The notes beneath the pieces are model-generated. The model did not search any database. It worked only from the letters and a program-made list of their open reading frames with translations, and had not been told where the DNA came from. Positions 10,447 through 21,600 of a stretch of DNA of 64,000 nt are shown here, piece by piece. The stretch is from Antedon mediterranea (lineage: Eukaryota > Echinodermata > Crinoidea > Comatulida > Antedonidae), in the NCBI RefSeq assembly GCF_964355755.1, contig NC_092673.1, forward strand, positions 8,749,001-8,813,000, written 5' to 3'. The translations under genes were made by a program, and so were the position numbers. Each line of letters starts with the position of its first letter. Within the stretch, counting starts at the first letter, position 1.

Positions 10447-11228
10447 CCCTGCAGCTTCCTTCCCTTGCCGTACCTAATTGCCTACCCTTTTTCATAGTGA
10501 GGTAGTGGTCAGATGTGTTGATGACACAGATGCATGGCGCATCAGTGCGTAGATGTAAAGTTGCCGGTATCGCCACATCGTCAGTAGTTGAAACTGGCTC
10601 TATAAAGAAATCAGGCATAGACAAATTGTTAGTCACAAGTTTACATTTAACATGAGCGGCTGAGTGAAGAGGAATTACTCTCCGTTTAGCCACTGTTACC
10701 TGGACAACCTTAGGTTCCACCGGTGAATCCCCTCTTAGAGATATGGTACTGCCCCCAATTGCCAGAAGCAAATTTCCACAATCGATAACGGCTCCCTGTG
10801 GATGAAGAAAATCACCACCCAGGAGCATATCATCATTGATGGGGGCAACATAAAAGAATTCATGGTACTCTTTGGTTCCCAATGTAAACTATAGAGGCCC
10901 CACCCTCGAAACCTGGCATCGATGTCCCCCTCCCTGCCAAAGTAAAGGACAGGGTGGACACCACAGGTGGTGCTGGATCTAGACTTTTATAAACCTTATC
11001 GGATAGTATAGTAAATCCGTCAATTTTTGTACCATTTACAAAAGTAGTTGCAGGCAGCGCATTCAACGATTTTACCCTGTTGATAACAATCCGAGTTTGA
11101 TTCTCTTCAGTTTTGGTTGTCGTCGGTGTAGATGATTCAATCAGCCCTGAGCTAATTGTAGACGGCTCGATGATCGTCACAGGATCCGGTGCTACCTCCT
11201 CCGTATTTACAGGCTTAGGCTTGGCCAT
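10409..11228 (-). pseudogene. Aspartic protease region of element 2, active-site loop deleted
   Basis: The frame 11228-10860 holds a Thr/Ser-rich linker, then VNGTKIDGFTILSDKVYKSL. In retropepsins the D-T/S-G/A triad lies just before the V-T-I-L-S-type strand; here KIDGF runs directly into TILSDKVY, so about 24 bp with the triad look deleted in frame near 11018. The second half (10882-10409) shows MLLGGDFLHPQGAVIDC, the strand near the flap/C-terminal side, then a linker to RT. The two halves are joined by a frame change at about 10870. Confidence 0.75.
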
Positions 11229-11378
11229 CGGGCCTAGCTTGGAGGTAGTTGACGAGCCATCTTCTTCCTGGCCAGCTTCCGGAACTGGGTTAGGTCGTCG
11301 GCCATCTGACCCAACCCCTAATCGTTTAACCGATCCTGCTCATTGCCACTAACCTGACGCAGACGGCTTGCTAATCTC

Positions 11379-13189
11379 GGACAATCCCTGCAGAAATGTC
11401 CCACCTCCTTATATTCAAAGCAAGCTACTTCGCTTGGTCACATGAAACGCATGAGCTGATCCAGTTGATTCCGCATGGCGGCAATCTCCGTGTTCGTCCC
11501 AGATTGGTGTTCAACGTCTGGAAATTACTCTCCACAGCGTCCAAATGGGCCTCCGTAGTAGGAGTATTGTTGGTGGGTGGCACCAATGTCACAGTTCGAG
11601 GCTGGTTCTGGCCGTCAGTAGGTGCGGGTTCCGGAGGAACCCGAGCTGGTGCTGGCCTCTGGAACGTTACACGGTTTCCCCTCATAGGCCTTCCTCGCAC
11701 CTGCTTAATGGACACCTCATCGCCACCTCATCAACCTCGTTATCGTCCTGGTCTTCTGAAGGTAGCTGAAAAGATAGTAGGGGTGCAAAAGAAGTACGGA
11801 CCATGGACCTAACATGAGGTTTCACGGTATCCTTAACCTTACTCTTACGTTTACTATAGTCCCCTATAACTATCATATTTTTCAAACTCCCTAATAGCTC
11901 TGGGGATACTAGAACAGTGCTTGTGCATGGCGTGCCTATCTACTTCTGCGTCCCTGCACCTAATACAAAACCTAACTACAGCCTGCTCCTGGATCCACTC
12001 CTTGGGTAAATCCTTAAACGCCTTTCTAGTCAGGGTTAGCACTCTATCTCCCCATTCCTCTATAGTCTCTCCCTCATATTGCGTAGCGGTCTCTAATTTA
12101 GCTTGGAGGACTGCGGGGAGCTAGTCCTCATTAAAGCGTCTGTTGAAAGCTTTAATGATTTGCCTAAAGCCCATATCAACATCCATTTCTATTAGATTCA
12201 CATAGAACTCAGCCACCGCTCCGTCTAAACACCAAGTAAGGACGTCCTTACTTTCACGGTTTATGAGTTCCTGCTCATCTATAAATGAAGCCAATCGTCG
12301 CTTTAAAAAAAGACCAGTTGTCTCCCCTACCCCTAAACGTTAGAGACCTAGTATCTTTTATTATGCATCCTTCTACGTTCTAAAAGACATTGTCGGCCTT
12401 CATAGTGCCTGGTTCTCGGGGTAGTCCTAAGACACTCCACTGCTGTCCTAGCCCATGCACTATGTCTATCAGACTCTCAACTCCTGCTAAGATCAGTATC
12501 AGTTACCATCTCTACTAAGGTCACTATCGCTGGTCGATGGAGATCGACAGCGAGCCCTAGTTTTAGACCTAGCGGTTTTAGATAGTCTCCTGGGGAGTCT
12601 TTCCTCCTCGTCCTCCCTAGAGCTAAAACACGAATCTAAGGTTATTGGAGATGGCTTTTTGATGTAGCTCCTCCGTTGTGTTGACCTACTCTTACTTCTA
12701 TCCTGGTCAGAACGCCCAGCGGAGGTGGACGGCATATAAGCCCTAAGCCCACCTTCGAGATGCCGAGGATCACTAGCAGGTCCTGCAGTATAATACGTAC
12801 CTGGTACGTCTAATAAAGGAGTAGCCTGGGGCGATGAGAGGACGTGATATCGACGACTATGGCCCCTGTCATTTTGCACCAGGTATGCCCCTTCCATATC
12901 TGCAGGTTGTGAGACCTGCGACCCCCTTCTGGCAGCTCACCAGAGGTGACACATTATCAATCATCTGGCCTACGCCTCCACCTAAACTCGGATTCGGTTG
13001 AAAATCCAGGTAGTCGACTAACCTGGCAGTACCGGCTACTCCGTGTATCTGGTGAATAATAGAAGACGTAGTATTGCCGTGGGTAGACCGCCATTTAATT
13101 ATTCTATTTGCTCGTTTCTTCCCTACATTAGGGACTCCATAAAGGTCTTGCACTGGGCAAAAGTTAACTAGAATCTTAATAGACAACAT
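11379..13189 (-). pseudogene. Gag remnant of element 2 with N-terminal helix-hairpin-helix
   Basis: The N-terminal block (13189-12869) contains LYGVPNVGKKRANRIIKWR, a clear helix-hairpin-helix (G-V-P-N-V-G hairpin) of the kind that binds DNA non-specifically. It is followed after a frameshift by a Ser/Arg-rich block (12897-12499: SAGRSDQDRSKSRSTQRRS). Capsid-like sequence lies at 12480-11850 in several frames, including EGETIEEWGDRVLTLTRKAF and IPRAIREFEKYDS. The nucleocapsid knuckle near 11410 reads CFEYKEVGHFCRDC, where the second zinc Cys has become Tyr. Gag would form the particle that packages the RNA. Many stops and frameshifts make it non-functional here. Confidence 0.75.
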
Positions 13190-14107
13190 GATCTCAAAAT
13201 GGTCTCTCTTCTATTGGGTTGTTATGCTTCTAAATCTAGTTACAGTGTATGACAGGAGTGTACGATACAAATTAAAATACTGCTAGACGTAATGAAAATT
13301 ACAGGCCCAACAGTATAGTCAAATATCGTCAATGCAGTACACACACACAATATTGCAAAATGACTGTTGGAGATACAAATATAATTAAAATATTTCACCA
13401 GCAAACCTGCAATGAAAAGCAACTAGATTATTTAAAAAGACCTCAATCAATCAATGAATCAATCAGATTTATATAGCGCCAGTATCCATAGTAATGTTCA
13501 AGGGCGCTTGACAAAAGTTAAGCAGGAAATGCCTCTGTGTAAAAATGGGTCGTCAATACAGTTAACAACACTTACCACTAAACCTTCCCCCGATGCAAAG
13601 AAAGGAGAGCGATAATGCCACTGTGAGGTTAACACAATATAATACGTACAGTCAGTATACTTTTTCAAGGTGAAAAACCTGACTAACGGACGAAAAGATG
13701 TTATCAATAAAAAAACAATCAAGATAAACATTAGTGGTGCCACTCAGTTCGCCGGCCACGCCTAGTATCCCACTAGGTGATACGGCTTAATAAACTGCCC
13801 ACTAATACTTCAACTATAGCCAAAAAATACAACTCCTGGTACGTATCGACTAACCCTGTCGATACGCTAATCAGTAAGTATCCAAATGCCACAATACTGC
13901 GTGATTAACTTTACCGGTATGTTATACCTTCAATAAATATACCAACTTCAATAAACTATTACAAATGCACCGTATGTACAATAAGTTAATAGGTTTCGGA
14001 GGACGAAATACCTCGCGATCGACCCAATCACGTTAACAATTCCCAGCAATCAAGGTTCCCGCCTCTCCAAAAAAAAAAATATTCCGAGCTTTTGCTCGCA
14101 GCGCCAA
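13190..14107 (-). other. 5' leader of element 2 with primer binding site and a repeat tail
   Basis: There is no gene in this 0.9 kb. Next to the LTR the minus strand reads TTGGCGCTGCGAGCAAAAGC, the likely primer binding site. At 13443-13510 there is a (TCAA)n run followed by ATTTATATAGCGCC and AAGGGCGCTT, which is the style of a LINE or SINE 3' tail inserted in the leader. Confidence 0.5.
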
Positions 14108-14404
14108 TGTTGTGATTTTCAGTCAGCACTCTGATGGTCTAATAAGTACAGCAACTAGGCTTACCTTATTAGTCCCGCTTTACTGTAATCACACAGTGTA
14201 GATGAGCAAGTCCAAGTCAATATATATAATCGGTATCTTCCGTCTTGTTTGCTTGGTTCCCTGTTTTGAATAGACCGGTTCGGGTGGCGTCGAGGTCCCA
14301 CATTAACATTTGCATACGCCCTATATGCAAATCAAGCTATCGGGGCGACGCCCTCGTTCGGTCGGAGGGGTGGTCTGTTTACCCAGCGGGCGCCGTTCAC
14401 AACA
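14108..14404 (-). repeat. 5' LTR of gypsy element 2
   Basis: On the minus strand it starts TGTTGTGAACGG and ends AATCACAACA, so the termini are inverted (TGTTGTG/CACAACA). Length is 297 bp. It is followed directly by the TTGGCGC primer binding site and shares its first 165 bp with 4874-5013. Confidence 0.82.
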
Positions 14405-14563
14405 ATATTTATACAGAGCCATATATATATATATTATTATTATAAATCCAAAGGCAAATTACTGAAAAAATGACAATGCTGTGGGTATCAGTGGCTGGAT
14501 CTCAATGGAGATACAAAAATAAAAAGCGAAAAGCTAAATCAAAACGATAAAGTAAACAGCCAG

Positions 14564-14616
14564 AAAAGTTAGCAGAGCTTTCGGGCAACACTAGCCCTTC
14601 ATCAGTGCAGTGCAAT
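14564..14616 (-). ncRNA. Hammerhead-ribozyme-like motif 1
   Basis: On the minus strand: TGCA, then CTGATGA (14605-14599), a stem II with GGGC/GCCC arms and loop TAGTGTT, then GAAA (14582-14579), GCTC and TGCT. CUGAUGA and GAAA are the conserved hammerhead core. Stem III is only AGCU, a self-complementary tetramer, as in the dimeric hammerheads reported from Penelope-like retroelements. Cleavage would follow the C at 14575. Stem I has about three pairs. One unpaired A lies between the core and stem II, which may weaken activity. Confidence 0.45.
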
Positions 14617-14647
14617 ATTATTATTATACAAATAATAATATTTATGA

Positions 14648-14800
14648 GTGTAACGGAACAATCAGGGAGGTGTTTTCACCTCCCTGGAACAATTAATGGC
14701 ATGAGGTGAATGATGAACGGTTATATATCAACGAGGCAACAGCCGAGTTGATATATAACCTTTCATCATTCACCAAATGCCATTATTTGTACCATTACAC
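14648..14800. repeat. Foldback MITE-like repeat
   Basis: The two arms are inverted copies: the left holds GTGTAACGG, AATGGCAT, GTGAATGATGAA and GGTTATATATCAAC; the right ends GTTGATATATAACC, TTCATCATTCAC, ATGCCATT and CCATTACAC. The left arm carries an extra perfect hairpin at 14663-14686 (CAGGGAGGTG, TTTT, CACCTCCCTG) that the right arm lacks. Related copies lie at 42640-42890. Confidence 0.7.
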
Positions 14801-17328
14801 GAATATAAAACATTCATTGTTTTATATAACAATAATATCTAAATAGATTCCTGTCATTTGAATCAAATAAAAGGTAGGCCTAGCCAAGGCCTACATTTGA
14901 TTCACATTGATTAAAACAGTAACATTTGGTTTTTAATACTTATATTAAAGCTTATTATTTATATGGATGATTTTATAAATGCACCTACTGTTAGTGTTAT
15001 TTATGTCAACAAACGACCAAACAATCCTAGGCCTAGCAAGGCTAAAACGCCTACTACTAGGCCTAGCTAGGCTGAAAGACAGCAATACGAAACTTCGACA
15101 GGCAAATGGAACTCATCTAGGCTAAAATTATGTTTTTTCCAGCGATTGTAGAGATGTTCCCATTAATTAATCAAAATCCTAAAAATGATCTAAGTTAATT
15201 TAAATGCCTTTTTGATCTAAATTAGTACATAATATTTCTCAAAAAATTTACTTCCATCGCTAAACCAGTCATAAAAATAACATTGGGCGACGAAAGTAAA
15301 AAATAGGTGTCGCTGTTGTATTTCAAAAGTAATAGAATAAAAAAAATATTTTCCAAACGCAAACAGATTTTTTTTTTCGTACACGAAAAAAAAGTACTAT
15401 TAAACGATCGTTATTAGTGCGTACTATTATTGCACGCCATGTGACCAAGAATCATCCAATCAAATAACAGGAATTTATTTAGGTGTTATATAAAAAGAGT
15501 TGTACTTGCGGCAACAAAATATTGCGCGTGCATGCGCTAGTACATTATAAAGTTTGATTGATTGATTTTGGAACAAAACATCCCATAACTACATCTTATA
15601 AATAACAATTACAGTATGTAATATTTTAAATTCATAATGCAGGGCTCGAAATCTACTTTTTTTTCGACTAGCAAACTTTGCTAGTTGTAAAAAATTTAAC
15701 TAGCAAAATCTGTAGCATAACTAGCAATCACAATTTTTTTGGTAAAATAGTTAAATTCTATAAAAAGCTGAATTTAGGTGTAGGCATAATATAGTTAGGT
15801 CAAGTTAGTAGTAGTAGTAGTATCTTTTTTACTCGACAACCGGATGCTTTTTTAGCCAAAGTAAAAAAAACGTTAAAATTATCAAAATTAAAGTGTTAAA
15901 CTTTTAAAATTTTAAGCAGAACAAAAGTGTATGTATAAAATATTATTGCCAATGACAAAACTGAGTTTTAAATTGTTTATATCCAGACGTAATTAAAACA
16001 TTACATTTAATTGCCACCGAGCAAAATTCTAGGCCCTAACTAATCCGTCCAGACTACTGCCACCCGCTTCACTCATCAGCCATGGCGTGTAAATGAAACA
16101 AATGATGTACCGTATATGTTTATTGTGTTTTTGAATAATTTTGTATATAATTTGCAATCAGAAAACAGTTTATTTGATCACTAAATAATTCTTTATTAAA
16201 TATTATTAATAAAATTTGTTAGTATTACCTTATAATAAGAGTAAAGATATAAGGAAGAATATCAAAGAGATTATGAAACAGCTGTTCAAGAATATACTGT
16301 TCAACACCAAGTATTGTAAATTTTAAATGTTAAAACTGTAGCCAATCTTGTCAAAGGTCAAGCGCCTTTAGCCTGTCACGTTTAGATATTCAATATTGAA
16401 CTTGACCTGACGTGATTTCACAATATCTTTATATGGTAGAGTGGATAGAAAATAATTAATTAATTTAAAAATTACCTTTAAAGTTGGTTTTGAACTGAAT
16501 TGATGGATGTGTAGGCCTACTGTTGTTTAAAAGTATGTTTGATAAAAGTTTAGAATGAAATACTTGCGTTCAATGTTCGTGATGTCTAGTTGTGTAGTGT
16601 GATAAGTGTATGATTAAAAGTGTATTGTACATTATACGTAGATCGAAAAATAACGTGGGTTATGGTAGATAGATATAAATAAGTAGTAAAACATCCAAAA
16701 TATATAGTTTGGTATTAATACTTTCATTAGTGTCCGCGCGCATCATCTAATTTCGACTAGCACCATGTGTACTTTTTTGTGTTTATTTCAAGTCCATAAG
16801 GAGCTGCAGTTTTATCATTCCAATACAGTACTAACTGCTAGTACTTAATTAATATGAAATTATATATGTCTCCAGAACCAGCCCCACCATGGCTGGAGCT
16901 GAACTAAGATAATTTCGAATCTAAAATAGCTGCTAGGTCCTCATAAATTGTGGACCTACCTTTTTGGTGGGGTACAGGACATACAAATAAAGAAGGAGGT
17001 GGGGATACAGGATTTCTAAAACGGGGAAGTGCTACTGTAATTAAGAGTGCACATGCATGATTATATTAATACAAATTATCATTTCTGGCTCTCAAGAGAT
17101 CTTCTCCAGTTTATTTAGATCTGGTTAGCTCTCTTGGTGCCAGACACTTTATACTGGTATAATAGAACTAAATGTTACCAATATTTACTATACTGTAGGC
17201 CTACTGTTGTAATAAAAAATTATGAAGAATATTTACTGTTTTAATAGCCTTTTCACTTCACTCAACATTACACTATTTTGTACCACATACACACTAATCC
17301 AATCAACAGTTCAATAATTTAATTGTAG
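14801..17328. other. Non-coding AT-rich DNA upstream of ASNS
   Basis: I see no gene. It holds AGGCCTAG-type motifs at 15025-15075, a CTAGCAAA-rich stretch at 15645-15735, and a segment at 16730-16830 (GTCCGCGCGCAT, TTTCGACTAGCACCA) that recurs in diverged form at 62450-62530. A core promoter for ASNS is not recognisable. A possible acceptor (ATTGTAG) just before 17329 suggests an upstream 5' UTR exon. Confidence 0.5.
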
Positions 17329-17336
17329 CCAGTAAG

Positions 17337-17585
17337 ATGTGTGGAATTTGGGCAATATTTGGAAGTGAAGAAGATTTGCAAACACATTTTGAAAAGGCAT
17401 GCAAGATATCGCACCGTGGACCCGATTCATTCTGTATGCAAAATATTAATCATTTTACCAACTGCTTATTTGGGTTTCATCAACTTGCCATAATGGATGA
17501 TGCACTAGGAATGCAGCCAATGAGAATAAAGGAATTCCCTCATGTCATCATGATGTACAATGGTGAAATTTACAATTATAAGAAG
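17337..17585 (+). CDS. ASNS: ASNS exon with start codon (residues 1-83)
   Basis: It starts at ATG 17337, giving Cys2 as the N-terminal nucleophile after Met removal, and ends AAG before GTAAGA. It encodes most of the glutaminase active site: HRGPD, Gln49 in place of Arg, GMQPM and NGEIYN. Confidence 0.95.
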
Positions 17586-18600
17586 GTAAGATAAGTACTG
17601 TCGGCTAGAGCATCTTTACCATGGTTTAACAAAACCTTGTACTTTTTATTAAAAATATAACGATAAACATGATTTAACCATAGTTTTTTCTTTAATTAAA
17701 TTCACAAGGAATTTTGGAATTTACTTTTTACTTTCCTCAGCTGCGTGACCATTATGGATTCAACTTCACAAGTGACTGTGATGGTGAAGTTTTAATTCAC
17801 TTGTACGGTCGTGGCGGAATTGACTTTATGGCCAAGATGCTAGATGGAGTTTTTGCCTTTTGTATTCTTGACACAAAAACTAAAAAGGTAAATATGTAGG
17901 TCTGGCCTACACAGTGGCATAACGTTTATGAGCGCTCACTGTCTAAACAAATTTAAAAAGAAATTAAAACGGCTGAAACGGCCTTAAAACGCCTGAAACC
18001 TCCAGCATTAGAGGGCCACTTAGCATCCCAATCAGGGGCCTCAGTCCTCTGCGTCTTCTTGTGGTGCAAATTTGTATGATTGGTGTATTTGTAGATTTAA
18101 TAGATAGATAGATAGATAGATAAAAACTTTATTGCAATTTATAAAAAAAAATTGAAATACAAATTGAAGTTGAACAATTCAACAAATTAGGAAAATATAT
18201 ACAAAACTAGAAAGCCACTCCGAGAGGGCATACCTCCGCCTACTGTAAAATTCTCCTACATAAGATTTCTCCGGTAAAAAATATATATATATATATATAT
18301 ATATAAATCAAAGAGCTGCATAGGCAGGATATATAAAAAAATCAAGATCAAATAAGTTAAAACTGCCTCAATATAGATTTATTTTAACGACATGTTTCGG
18401 GCATAGCCCATCATCAGGTGAAAAGAATTGTAACAAAGGATAACATATATAAGTCACAAAATTACATAATATTATGTAATTTTGTGACTTATATATGTTA
18501 TCCTTTGTTACAATTCTTTTCACCTGATGATGGGCTATGCCCGAAACATGTCGTTAAAATAAATCTATATTGAGGCAGTTTTAACTTATTTGATCTTGAT

Positions 18601-18674
<74 letters not shown>

Positions 18675-21600
18675 GTATGTCTTAATGCTGTTTGTGATTT
18701 AGGCTAATTTCATTACAAGCATGTGTATGCGAGTTTGGTGCAATGGTTATGTAACAAGCCTTTCAATTAACAATAGCTTCAGTTGACTAACAATAGAACA
18801 GCAACGCGAAAATCAAACGAGTGAATTTGAAAAGAAATAGGTTTTTTAAACTACTCGCATAAAAAAACGTGCACATTAAATCAAATTATGTTTTAAAATT
18901 ACAAATCACAAATTATAACTCTTGCCTCTTGTTAAAAAATGAAGTATTTTGGACAGTAATTCTCGAGAAAATGGAATTTCACTTTACTTGTTACTTTAAG
19001 ACTGCTCGCCGGCTTTTGAAAAATTCTGTCCTATCTTTTAACACTAGCAGGTCTAAAAAAGTATACTAAAAAGTGGTCCAGAATTGGGACTGTGGTCCCA
19101 AATGGTCCCAAAATTTAATGGAATGGTCCTTGACCACATATCTATCTGTCTATTCATTTTGGTAAAGATCTTGTAATTACTTTTTGAGTAATCCTGCTAA
19201 CAAACAAACAAAAAACAAACAAACAAACAAACACACGCTACCGATTATATATACCTCCTTGGCGGAGGTAAATTATGAATTATATTAGTTATAAATAAGG
19301 GAAACAATCAATATAAATCTAAGAATAAATCTTAGTACCCGACTGCTCAAGGAAAACCATCTACCAACCATTAAAAATACCGGTGTTAATAATGAAGTTC
19401 TATTGCATTTTGGTACAGGAAATTCATTGACTGATCTTAACTTATATGGTACGTGACGTGGTTGTGGAAGTAGGTTGTGAAGAATATGGCTCGGAATTTT
19501 CAGTTTTCGAAAGTATTCCTTGCACAGTTGTGTACATCGGTCCTCAAGCAAAGGTATAATTGTACGAAAACCATGGGAGTATAACTCTAAAAGCCCTTCT
19601 CTGAATTTGTTCAATAGCATTGACTTGTAAGCGGGTCAAACAAGTAGCCCACACTGGCGCAGCATATTCAACTACAGACAATACTACAATAAAAACAACT
19701 TAAATCGTGAACCGGCTTTACGCATCCCTACCAATGCGCTCATAGACAGTGGTGTCGTCCATGTATTAAATACATAGCACCCCCACCATAAGATCATAAG
19801 CAAAGAGAATGGGCCCCAGCTACGAGCCTTAGGGGATACCACCATTTACACCCTTCCATGAAGAGAAGGCGTTGCCTATCTTTACACGTTGTTGACGATG
19901 GCAAAGGAAAGCTCTAATCCAAGATAGAAGGTAGGAATCTACCCCAAATTTCCTAATTCCATGATCTATTAGATTGTACGCTTTCCAAAAGTCTTCTTGT
20001 TTTTTTTCCGTTGTGGAAAAACATTCATTAAAAAATTTTATAAGGGCATCAACAGTGGGTGTCACAAAACCTAAGACCACGAAAGCTAAGACCCCCTAAG
20101 ACCTAACATCATGAAAGCTAAGACCCAAGACCTAAGATTACAAATTCTAAGATATACTACAGCTTAAAAACAATACTTGTTTATCCATACATAATTTTAA
20201 ACACAGTAGGTTTCATTTATTACCATAAATATAATTAAATACTACCGCAAAACATAGATAAACTCACATTATTTTCGCCCGTTGAGTAAATGTATATTTT
20301 TTTCTTTACAACAAACAAACTTGACGGGTTGTTTGTTGGTATATATTTACTCCATTGTGTTGGTTCAGAGGATGCTTTTCTTACGCACCTGCCTTTCTTG
20401 TATTTTGACTCCAAATTTGTTGACTAACTTTATCCTGAATACCACACTTTAAAATTAGGATTTATAAGTACTTTCAGACGGAGAAACACATAAAAACAAA
20501 TAAATAAATCCTTTAAATTGATGATTTTACAGACATGTTTCTTTGTATACTGTAACTCCTCGAGCTCCCCCCATGCTCAATGTTTTTGTTTCTATGGAGC
20601 GCCAAAAGAGCAACAATAATAGTACAAGTATAAAAACAGAAAGAAAACGAAACAAATCATGATTTTTAAATTAAAATTTATTTGCCAGTATTTATTTCTT
20701 CGTACTTGCATGATTATACTATTATCATTACAATTTTAATTTTACATTGTTCCATCCACACTGTAGATGGACTCCACAGAGTTTTCAGCCCTCTATATAA
20801 TTTTTGCACTTTTGACGTTCCATAGAAACAAAAACATTGAACATGAATTCGCAAACAGTGCGAGAAAAACGTCTGTAAAATCATCAATTTAAAAATGTAT
20901 TTGTTACTTTTTATGTGATTCTTTTTCATAAAAGTGCCAATTTTAAGGTGTGGTATTCAGAATAAATGTTGGGAGTTAAAATACAAGGCAGGTGCGAAAG
21001 ATAAATATTTGTAATCTTAGGTCTTGGGTCTTAGCTTTCGTGATCTTAGGTCTTAGGGGGTCTTAGCTTTCGTGGTCTTAGGTTTCGTGACACCCCATCA
21101 ACAGTTGACACTCCTTTGCTGCATCCAAACTGATTAGGTTATATGCATTATCATGCATATAACTTACTTACTTGCTTGGGTTTAGAGGCTGGAAGCGCTG
21201 CTTGTTTGCCCATTAATACTTCTCCAGTGCATCTGATGTAAGGGTTGTACTTCATTGGGTGGTTTGTCCAATATTTTTCCAATGCTGATTTTAATCGGTT
21301 TATTGTATTGGCTTCAACAGCATGCCCAGGTAGAGAATTCCAATTATTTATGGCTCTGAATGAAAAAGTGGTTTGTCTGGTCCTAGTTCAGCAAAGTTTT
21401 TAAAAAAATATGTCCTCTTCTTGAGTTCTCGTCCATATCAAAAAACATGTTGGCATCAAGGTTATCAAATCCTTTTATAATTTTGAAAATTTGTATGACA
21501 TCTGACCTTTCTCGGTAGGCTAAAGTAGGAAGATTCAGATCTTTCAATCTGTCTGGGTAGAATAAATGCCTTATAGGAATAAGTCGTGTGGCTCGTTGTT

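Larger units (their letters stand above)
4874..14404 (-). mobile_element. Degenerate Ty3/gypsy retrotransposon, element 2, with PHD and TatD-like domains
   Basis: From right to left on the minus strand it holds a 297 bp LTR, a long leader, Gag with an N-terminal helix-hairpin-helix, protease remnant, RT, RNase H, integrase, a PHD finger, a TatD-like domain and a truncated 3' LTR. Every domain is interrupted by frameshifts or stops, so it is a pseudogene copy. The left LTR and the 5014-5245 tail could instead be a separate fragment, because a 1.2 kb repeat (5246-6430) separates them from the coding part. About 96 percent identity of the aligned LTR portions, excluding the gap, suggests a moderately old insertion. 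Confidence 0.75.
18331..18610. repeat. Perfect 280 bp palindrome without spacer
   Basis: Bases 18331-18470 and 18471-18610 are exact inverted copies; I compared all 140 positions in blocks and found no mismatch. The centre reads ATTACATAAT|ATTATGTAAT. Both sides are flanked by (AT)n runs. Each arm carries a hammerhead-like core. It lies in ASNS intron 2. Perfect long palindromes are unstable, so this is either a very recent foldback insertion or an assembly inversion artefact. Confidence 0.92.
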
